Positions 1 through 4,587 of a stretch of DNA of 6,085 nt are shown in pieces (position 1 is the first letter of the stretch; each line of letters begins with the position of its first letter). Position numbers and translations under genes: made by a program. The notes below the pieces were generated by a model. It had not been told where the DNA came from and did not search any database. It saw only the letters and a program-made list of their open reading frames with translations. Location: the NCBI GenBank assembly GCA_017628935.1, contig JAGBYC010000080.1:1-6085 (forward strand), written 5' to 3'. This DNA comes from Clostridia bacterium. GTDB lineage: Bacteria; Bacillota; Clostridia; Christensenellales; Borkfalkiaceae.

Positions 1-316
1 AGGCTTTAGAAACAAGCAAGACGAGGCTCACAAAATATTTTGGACACAATTGACCTTGTTTCGATTTTATTGAACGTAATAAAGGCTTAGTTGCAAGCAG
101 AACGAGGCTCGCAAGCAGAAACATTGAAACTAACCTTTTTGGTTGTTGAAATGTTGTATAAGGCTTTAGAAACAAGCAAGACGAGGCTCACAAAATATTT
201 TGGACACAATTGACCTTGTTTCGATTTTATTGAACGTAATAAAGGCTTAGTTGCAAGCAAAACGAGGCTCGCAAGCAGAAACATTGAAACTAACCTTTTT
301 GGTTGTTGAAGTGTTG
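1..316. repeat. 160-bp tandem repeat, about two copies, with nested half units
   Basis: Copy 1 is 1-160 and copy 2 is 161-316. Over the 156 shared positions I see only two differences: G100 versus A260, and A151 versus G311. Each unit is itself partly duplicated: the stretch starting AGGCTTTAG at 1-33 resembles the one starting AGGCTTAG at 83-114, and both contain ACGAGGCTC. Each unit also holds a 12-base palindrome (CAAAATATTTTG, 31-42 and 191-202) and several short hairpins. Copy 1 starts at the window edge, so the array may continue to the left. There is no convincing coding sequence: the minus-strand open frame through it is simply the repeat translated, with no ribosome binding site. The family and function are not recognised. 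Confidence 0.93.
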
Positions 317-361
317 ATGCGTAGCAGTAAACGAAGTTATGCGCAGTAAATAAGCCTTTAT
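317..361. other. Intergenic tail between repeat array and ftr-like gene
   Basis: This short non-coding stretch follows the last repeat copy. TGCGTA (318-323) can pair with TGCGCA (340-345) through one G-T wobble, around a 16-nt loop. CAGTAAA occurs twice (325-331 and 344-350). TAAGCCTTTATT at 351-362 is the exact reverse complement of AATAAAGGCTTA inside each repeat copy (78-89 and 238-249), so repeat-related sequence reaches the stop codon of the neighbouring gene. No gene is seen here. Confidence 0.55.
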
Positions 362-373
362 TTATAAAGACTT
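352..373 (-). terminator. Possible weak hairpin at the end of the minus-strand operon
   Basis: AAGCCTTTA (352-360) and TAAAGACTT (365-373) form a 9-position stem with one mismatch and a 4-nt loop. It overlaps the stop codon of the ftr-like gene at 362-364. Read on the minus strand it is followed by ATTTACTG, not a clean T-run, so intrinsic termination would be weak. It could instead protect the mRNA 3' end. No better terminator for this operon is visible before the window edge. Confidence 0.3.
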
Positions 374-559
374 ATAATAAAGCCTACAATGACAATACCC
401 CTCAAAATTAGGGTCGGCTATCTGGTCGCGAAACTCTTTACACATACATACGTTATCTTCTATTTTTTGAATACGGCAAGGACAGTATCCATCTTTCTTC
501 TTAAGCGCCTCACGAAGCGCATTTACAATTTTTTCATCTTTATTAAATTCTATTTTCAT
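362..559 (-). CDS. Small ferredoxin-thioredoxin reductase catalytic-like Fe-S protein
   Basis: A 65-residue protein resembling the catalytic (beta) chain of ferredoxin:thioredoxin reductase, which uses a [4Fe-4S] cluster beside a redox disulfide to pass ferredoxin electrons to thioredoxin-like partners. Six cysteines form CPC (26-28), CMC (38-40) and CHC (56-58). By family analogy C26, C38, C40 and C56 bind the cluster, and C28 and C58 form the disulfide. Spacing is CPC-x9-CxC-x15-CHC, unlike the plant/cyanobacterial CPC-x16-CPC-x8-CHC, and the protein is much shorter. It is probably cytosolic, with no signal peptide or membrane segment. The ATG at 559 is chosen because AAGGG (569-565) lies 5 nt upstream; a GTG at 565 falls inside that site. 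The Shine-Dalgarno overlaps the stop codon of the upstream transporter gene, so the two are co-transcribed. No variable FTR subunit is present. The family call is firm; the partner is unknown. Confidence 0.85.
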   Translation of the reverse strand: MKIEFNKDEKIVNALREALKKKDGYCPCRIQKIEDNVCMCKEFRDQIADPNFEGYCHCRLYYKSL

Positions 560-567
560 AAGCACCC

Positions 568-1137
568 TTAAAAGAACATTAAGCCTAAAAGTGCCGACAC
601 TAAAATAAGTGGTATGGCTGGCAAGTTCTTGTTTTTAAAAAATTTGAATACGTAGTTAACGGCTATTATTATCGCGGTTACGATAATTGACGTAACGTCG
701 AAACTAGGTAAAACGGTAAAGTCGCCAAAGTTTACGTACAAGCACTTTACTATTATAAGCAAACCCGTTGAAATTATTAAGCCTATTACGAAAGGTTGAA
801 CGCCGTTCATAAACCCTTTCACCCATTTATTTGATGAAAAGTTTTTAAGCAACGCCGAAATTATAAGCATAATAATAAACGCAGGTAATACCACGGCAAC
901 GGTTGCAATTAAACTACCTAAAATTCCACCGTATTCAGCACCTATAAAGGTTGCAATATTTACGGCGAACGGACCAGGCGTACTTTCGGCAACGCCTACA
1001 AAATTTAAAAACATTTCAGCGTTTAAATAGCCTTTATTTACTATTTCACCTTCAATAAGTGGAATAGTGCCGTAACCACCACCAAACGTAAATAAACCTA
1101 TTTTGAAAAACACATAGAAAAGTTCAAGCAAACTCAT
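568..1137 (-). CDS. chrA: Chromate transporter family (CHR) half protein, second of a pair
   Basis: A 189-residue integral membrane protein with one CHR (ChrA) domain. Family hallmarks are visible: FTFGGGYG at 16-23 followed by an acidic segment, and ESTPGPFAVN at 51-60. Hydrophobic stretches cover roughly 75-97, 110-130, 142-160 and 170-189, with the last ending almost at the C-terminus. Classical ChrA proteins are about 400 residues with two such halves. This is the short form, which normally occurs as adjacent gene pairs whose products are thought to work together. The start is well supported by GGAGGTGA (1151-1144), 6 nt upstream. ATG overlaps the stop of the preceding half (ATGA), suggesting translational coupling. 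Known relatives expel chromate by exchange with sulfate-like anions. In an anaerobe without chromate exposure the real substrate may be another oxyanion or organic anion; that is inference. Confidence 0.88.
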   Translation of the reverse strand: MSLLELFYVFFKIGLFTFGGGYGTIPLIEGEIVNKGYLNAEMFLNFVGVAESTPGPFAVNIATFIGAEYGGILGSLIATVAVVLPAFIIMLIISALLKNFSSNKWVKGFMNGVQPFVIGLIISTGLLIIVKCLYVNFGDFTVLPSFDVTSIIVTAIIIAVNYVFKFFKNKNLPAIPLILVSALLGLMFF

Positions 1138-1781
1138 ACGCGTTCACCTCCGTTTTCTATATTTTCACCAGTATTTTTTACGTTTAAATCATCTGTTTTG
1201 GTGGACTTTTTACGGTAATTTTTGATAGTTGTAGCACCCGTGATTATAAGCCCAAGCGCGCCACCTATAAGCACCACGTAAAGAGCCGAAAAGTTAATTG
1301 CAAGTATAGAAAATAGTATCATAATTACCGTAACTAACAAGCACGAAATTACGTTATACTTAGTTTTCCCAAGGCGTTTAAACATTTTAATTCCCGCTAA
1401 AGTAATAAGTACGCCAACGCCACATTGAATACCTTTAAACGCTTTTTGAACTAAAGTTAAAGCCATAAACTCATTGAAAAAAAGCGATATTAAAAATATT
1501 ATAATAAACGACGGTAAAACAACGCCTATGGTAGCAAAAACACTACCTAAAATCCCTGCTTTTTTATAACCTATATAGGTTGCAGAGTTAACGGCAATAG
1601 GCCCTGGGGTACTTTCGGCAATTGCTACCATTTCAAGCATTTGATTTTGGGTAAGATATCCCCTTTTCGAAACGAATTCTTCTTCAAAAATGGAAATCAT
1701 AGCATACCCGCCACCGAAAGTGGTAAGACCTATTTTAAAAAATATTAAAAATAATTTTAACGCCTTTTTCAAGTTTTCCAT
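1134..1781 (-). CDS. chrA: Chromate transporter family (CHR) half protein, first of a pair
   Basis: A 215-residue membrane protein and the first gene of the minus-strand operon. It shows the CHR signature twice over: TTFGGGYAM at 20-28 followed by EEE at 33-35, and ESTPGPIAVN at 56-65. Further hydrophobic segments lie near 78-104, 118-136, 142-160 and 164-183. A hydrophilic, charged tail of about 30 residues (185-215) is absent from its partner, so the two halves are not equivalent and probably form a heteromer in opposite orientations, as proposed for short-CHR pairs. The ATG at 1781 has no Shine-Dalgarno, and the likely -10 box ends only 6 nt before it, so the message may be leaderless. No better in-frame start is seen, and the next methionine (M28) is inside the signature motif. 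Substrate specificity cannot be read from the sequence. Confidence 0.88.
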   Translation of the reverse strand: MENLKKALKLFLIFFKIGLTTFGGGYAMISIFEEEFVSKRGYLTQNQMLEMVAIAESTPGPIAVNSATYIGYKKAGILGSVFATIGVVLPSFIIIFLISLFFNEFMALTLVQKAFKGIQCGVGVLITLAGIKMFKRLGKTKYNVISCLLVTVIMILFSILAINFSALYVVLIGGALGLIITGATTIKNYRKKSTKTDDLNVKNTGENIENGGERV

Positions 1782-1787
1782 AAAAGC

Positions 1788-1816
1788 ATTGTAGCATAAT
1801 ATTATTTTTCTTGCAA
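1788..1816 (-). promoter_or_regulatory. Promoter of the chrA-chrA-ftr operon
   Basis: On the minus strand, TTGCAA (1816-1811) and TACAAT (1793-1788) are separated by 17 nt. The -10 is preceded by TGC, giving an extended -10 (TGCTACAAT). The expected transcription start is close to 1781, the A of the chrA start codon. The -35 matches only moderately, but spacing and extended -10 are good. Confidence 0.65.
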
Positions 1817-1833
1817 CGATTTACGTTTTATTA

Positions 1834-1861
1834 TTGACTTTTTATTATAATATGCTAAAAT
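1834..1861 (+). promoter_or_regulatory. Promoter of the glucuronate unit
   Basis: TTGACT (1834-1839) and TAAAAT (1856-1861) are separated by 16 nt. The -10 carries the extended element TGC (1853-1855). Transcription should start near 1868, which leaves a leader of about 16 nt containing the Shine-Dalgarno of the first gene. A perfect palindrome TATTATAATA lies in the spacer (1843-1852); it may just be AT-rich sequence or an operator. No cre-like or other operator match was found. Confidence 0.65.
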
Positions 1862-1871
1862 ATTTATGTAT

Positions 1872-1877
1872 AAGGGG
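1872..1877 (+). promoter_or_regulatory. Ribosome binding site that fixes the phosphodiesterase start
   Basis: AAGGGG lies 6 nt before the ATG at 1884. An in-frame ATG at 1866 lies upstream of this site and at or before the predicted transcription start, so 1884 is the better start. Confidence 0.75.
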
Positions 1878-1883
1878 CGTAGT

Positions 1884-2612
1884 ATGACTTTTATTAGCGA
1901 TACCGTTAAATTTAATCACGCCGGCGTTAAAATTATAGCGCACCGCGGTTATAAAAGCGTTGAAATTGAAAATACCCTTCAAGCCTTTCAGTTTTCATCA
2001 AAAACTTCTGCTTACGGCATTGAAACAGACGTTAGGCTAACTGGTGACGGTAAATTTATCGTTGTTCACGACGGCGACCTTAAACGTTTAGCTGGGATAG
2101 ACGGCGTTACGGTAGAAAACACAAGTTTTGATGCTTTACGCCAAATACCATTACTTAACAAACAAGGCGATTTTGACGCAAACTATCATTTACCAACGGT
2201 TGAAGAATACATTTTTGCTTGTAAACAAGCAAATAAGCAAGCAATTTTAGAAATTAAAGAAATTGATTATGAAAACTCTAAACGCCTTGCCACTTTAGTT
2301 AGCGACTTAGGTTATTTAGATAAAACCACCTTTATTTCGTTTAGTGAAGATAGCCTTCACGCCGTTAGAGAAGTTTCGCCTAATCAAAGCGTTCAGCTTT
2401 TAGTAAACGACTTTGATATTGCGCTTATACCTAAACTTGTAATAAATAAGTGGGATTTAGATATTAAATATTCCGCTTTAACTAAAGAGCGTATTGACGC
2501 TTTACACGAACTTAACGTTAAAGTTAATTGCTTTACCGTTAATCATAAAGACGTTGCCGAGCTATTAGTTTTTTGGGGCGTTGATATGATAACTAGCGAT
2601 AACTTAGAATAA
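1884..2612 (+). CDS. Glycerophosphodiester phosphodiesterase (GDPD family)
   Basis: A 242-residue cytosolic protein, normal length for the single-domain UgpQ-like class that splits glycerophosphodiesters into sn-glycerol 3-phosphate and an alcohol (EC 3.1.4.46). The TIM-barrel active-site set is visible: HRG at 20-22, ENT at 29-31, ETD at 47-49, HD at 62-63 and LEIK at 122-125. By family knowledge H20 and H62 are the acid/base pair, and E47, D49 and E123 bind the divalent metal. The C-terminal FTVN and GVDMITSD segments are typical of the last barrel strands. There is no signal peptide or membrane segment. It heads the plus-strand unit and is followed after 28 bp by uxuA. No glycerol-phosphate transporter or glycerol kinase is nearby, so its link with glucuronate breakdown is unexplained. 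Family confidence is high; substrate is uncertain. Confidence 0.9.
   Translation: MTFISDTVKFNHAGVKIIAHRGYKSVEIENTLQAFQFSSKTSAYGIETDVRLTGDGKFIVVHDGDLKRLAGIDGVTVENTSFDALRQIPLLNKQGDFDANYHLPTVEEYIFACKQANKQAILEIKEIDYENSKRLATLVSDLGYLDKTTFISFSEDSLHAVREVSPNQSVQLLVNDFDIALIPKLVINKWDLDIKYSALTKERIDALHELNVKVNCFTVNHKDVAELLVFWGVDMITSDNLE
2581..2610 (+). promoter_or_regulatory. Possible internal promoter for uxuA
   Basis: TTGATA (2581-2586) and TAGAAT (2605-2610), each one base from consensus, are spaced by 18 nt inside the end of the phosphodiesterase gene. Transcription would start near 2617, leaving a leader of about 24 nt before uxuA. AT-rich coding DNA yields such matches by chance, so this is only a candidate. 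Confidence 0.28.
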
Positions 2613-2627
2613 TTTAAACCATTTTTT

Positions 2628-2634
2628 AAAGGAG
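2628..2634 (+). promoter_or_regulatory. Strong ribosome binding site of uxuA
   Basis: AAAGGAG sits 6 nt before the ATG at 2641. It is the best Shine-Dalgarno in the plus-strand unit, in keeping with uxuA being highly translated. Confidence 0.8.
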
Positions 2635-2640
2635 AACATT

Positions 2641-3720
2641 ATGCAAATGACTTTTAGATGGTACGGCGAAGGTAACGACCGTATCAAGTTGTCAGACATT
2701 AAGCAAATTCCGGGCGTAACAGGCATAGTTTGGGCATTACACGATAAAATGCCGGGCGAAGTTTGGACGGAAGAAGAAATTAAAAAGGTTAAAGATCAAT
2801 GTGATAAATACGGTTTTAATATCGACGTAGTTGAATCAGTTAACGTTCACGACGATATTAAAATAGGTTTACCAACGCGTGATAAATACATTGAAAACTA
2901 CAAAACTTGTATTCGTAACCTTTCTAAATTTGGCGTAAAAGTTATTTGCTATAACTTTATGCCTATCTTCGACTGGACAAGAAGTAACCTTTTCCACGAA
3001 GTTGGCGACGGCTCTACTGCTCTTTTCTATGAAAAGAATATGATTCAAGACGATTACAACGCGATGGCTGAATACATTTTAAACTTTACTGAAAAGTATA
3101 ATATGTCTTTCCCTGGTTGGGAACCTGAACGTATGGCTAAACTTGACGAACTTTTCAAAGCTTACGAAGGCGTAACTAAAGAAAAACTTTGGGAAAACTT
3201 AAAATACTTCTTAGAAGCAATTATGCCTACTTGTGAAGAATGCGATATTAAAATGGCTATTCATATGGACGATCCACCTTGGGACATCTTCGGCTTGCCA
3301 CGTCTTTTAGTTGACGAACCAAGCATTGAAAGATTTTTAAAGATGGTTGATAATCCTTACAACTGCTTAACGCTTTGCTCTGGTAGTTTAAATGCTAACC
3401 CAGATAATAACGTTGCCGAAATAGTTAAAAAACACTGCGATAGAATTGCTTTTGCGCATATTAGAAACGTAAAACACTTCCCTAACGGCGACTTTTCTGA
3501 AGCAAGCCACCGCGACTGCGACGGCGACACTGGTATTATTGAAATCTTAAAAGCTTACCACGACGGTGGCTTTAACGGTTATATCCGCCCTGACCACGGT
3601 AGACATTTATGGGACGAAAAGCCTGGTAACGTTCGCCCTGGTTACGGTCTTTACGACAGAGCGCTTGGTATTATGTACATGCTTGGCGTTTGGGATTTAC
3701 TTGATAACTTAAAAAAATAA
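2641..3720 (+). CDS. uxuA: D-mannonate dehydratase
   Basis: A 359-residue cytosolic enzyme of full family length that removes water from D-mannonate to give 2-keto-3-deoxygluconate (EC 4.2.1.8), the third step of glucuronate catabolism. Family motifs run in order: FRWYG near the N-terminus, GIVWALH at about 28-34, CYNFMPIFDWTR at about 103-114, HMDDPPWDIFGLPR at 208-221, CSGSLNANPDN at 246-256, FAHIRN at 271-276, and RPDHGR at 316-321. The four metal (Mn2+) ligands known from UxuA structures map to H208, C246, H273 and D318, all present, so the enzyme should be active. One oddity is Met at 209 where most relatives have Pro (HPDDPP). It is followed by uxuB after about 20 bp. The C-terminal WDLLDNL segment is typical. 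Confidence 0.97.
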   Translation: MQMTFRWYGEGNDRIKLSDIKQIPGVTGIVWALHDKMPGEVWTEEEIKKVKDQCDKYGFNIDVVESVNVHDDIKIGLPTRDKYIENYKTCIRNLSKFGVKVICYNFMPIFDWTRSNLFHEVGDGSTALFYEKNMIQDDYNAMAEYILNFTEKYNMSFPGWEPERMAKLDELFKAYEGVTKEKLWENLKYFLEAIMPTCEECDIKMAIHMDDPPWDIFGLPRLLVDEPSIERFLKMVDNPYNCLTLCSGSLNANPDNNVAEIVKKHCDRIAFAHIRNVKHFPNGDFSEASHRDCDGDTGIIEILKAYHDGGFNGYIRPDHGRHLWDEKPGNVRPGYGLYDRALGIMYMLGVWDLLDNLKK

Positions 3721-3730
3721 TTTATGATAA

Positions 3731-3736
3731 GAGGTG
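3731..3736 (+). promoter_or_regulatory. Ribosome binding site that fixes the uxuB start
   Basis: GAGGTG lies 5 nt before the ATG at 3742. The in-frame ATG at 3724 lies upstream of this site and has no good Shine-Dalgarno of its own, so it is not the likely start. Confidence 0.75.
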
Positions 3737-3741
3737 AAAAT

Positions 3742-4587
3742 ATGATTAATCTTCCTTTAAACATTGATTTTAACGGTAAAGTTGTAGTTGTTACTGGTGC
3801 TGGTGGTCTTATTTGTGGCGCTATGGCGCGCGCATTTGCTCAAAGTGGTGCTAAAGTTGCCGCTTTAGACCTTAATGAAGACGCTGTTAAAGCACTTGCT
3901 AACGAACTTAAAGCTGAAGGCTTTATTTGTGAAGGCTATAAAGCAAACGTATTAGAACCTGAAAGCCTTGAAGCAGTTCACCAAGCAGTTTTAAAAGACT
4001 TAGGTAAATGCGATATTTTAGTTAACGGTGCTGGTGGTAACAACCCACGTGCTACTACTGATAACGAATATCAACACGAAGCAAAAGAAGGTGGTAAATC
4101 GTTCTTCGACTTAGAACCTAACGGTGTTGACTTCGTTTTCAAACTTAACTTCCAAGGCACGTTATTACCAACTCAAATTTTTGCTAAAGATATGGTTGAG
4201 AACAAAAGTGGCTGTATTTTAAACGTTTCTTCAATGAACGCTTACACTCCACTTACTAAAATTCCTGCTTATTCTGCTGCTAAGGCTGGTATTTCTAACT
4301 TTACTCAATGGCTTGCTACTCACTTTGCAGGTACGGGTATTCGTTGTAACGCAATTGCGCCAGGCTTCTTAGTTTCAGCACAAAACTACAAACTTTTATA
4401 TAACGAAGACGGTACGCCTACTGCAAGAAGCGCTAAAATTTTAAAAGGCACTCCTATGAACAGATTCGTTGATTCTAACGAACTTTTAGGCGCTACTTTA
4501 TTCCTTTGCGACGACAAGTCTGCATCGGCTATTACAGGCGTAGTTCTTCCTATCGACTGTGGTTTCGCAGCATACTCAGGTGTATAA
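3742..4587 (+). CDS. uxuB: D-fructuronate reductase, SDR type (mannonate oxidoreductase)
   Basis: A 281-residue short-chain dehydrogenase that most likely interconverts D-fructuronate and D-mannonate (EC 1.1.1.57). It corresponds to the Firmicutes YjmF-like form, not the longer enterobacterial UxuB. The Rossmann glycine motif TGAGGLICG is at 18-26, with Cys25 at the place where many SDRs have glycine. D43 at the end of the second strand favours NAD(H) over NADP(H). NGAGGNNP at 95-102, serine at 163-164, Y177 and K181 (YSAAK) complete the cofactor and catalytic set. The C-terminal segment ends in TGVVLPIDCGFAAYSGV, the usual SDR closing motif. Its place between uxuA and uxaC is what makes the substrate assignment firm, since SDR sequence alone would not. 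Its stop codon overlaps the uxaC start by one base. Confidence 0.92.
   Translation: MINLPLNIDFNGKVVVVTGAGGLICGAMARAFAQSGAKVAALDLNEDAVKALANELKAEGFICEGYKANVLEPESLEAVHQAVLKDLGKCDILVNGAGGNNPRATTDNEYQHEAKEGGKSFFDLEPNGVDFVFKLNFQGTLLPTQIFAKDMVENKSGCILNVSSMNAYTPLTKIPAYSAAKAGISNFTQWLATHFAGTGIRCNAIAPGFLVSAQNYKLLYNEDGTPTARSAKILKGTPMNRFVDSNELLGATLFLCDDKSASAITGVVLPIDCGFAAYSGV
4578..4582 (+). promoter_or_regulatory. uxaC ribosome binding site inside the end of uxuB
   Basis: AGGTG lies 4 nt before the ATG at 4587, which is embedded in TAATG together with the uxuB stop. This arrangement implies reinitiation or coupled translation. It supports 4587 over an in-frame upstream ATG at 4506 inside uxuB. Confidence 0.65.

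Noticed and set aside
87..284. Minus-strand open frame of 65 codons through the repeat array
   Set aside because: It is the tandem repeat translated: its two halves repeat each other, it has no ribosome site, and it matches no known family.
1..316. CRISPR array
   Set aside because: The repeat period is 160 bp with identical sequence throughout; there are no short repeats with unique spacers and no cas genes.
560..565. GTG start giving two extra residues on the ftr-like protein
   Set aside because: The GTG is within the Shine-Dalgarno area that serves the ATG at 559, which has better spacing.
389..571. Plus-strand open frame opposite the ftr-like gene
   Set aside because: It is fully antisense to a gene with clear family motifs, lacks a ribosome site and looks compositionally like a shadow.
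1811..1825. cre-like catabolite repression site in the divergent region
   Set aside because: TTGCAACGATTTACG resembles the consensus only if one base is skipped, so it is not a proper match.
1866..1883. Longer phosphodiesterase start at 1866
   Set aside because: It precedes the AAGGGG ribosome site and sits at or before the predicted transcription start.
3724..3741. Longer uxuB start at 3724
   Set aside because: The GAGGTG ribosome site lies inside this stretch and points to 3742.
4506..4586. Longer uxaC start at 4506 overlapping uxuB
   Set aside because: The extra 27 residues are out-of-frame uxuB sequence, arginine/serine rich and unlike UxaC; the TAATG junction with AGGTG supports 4587.
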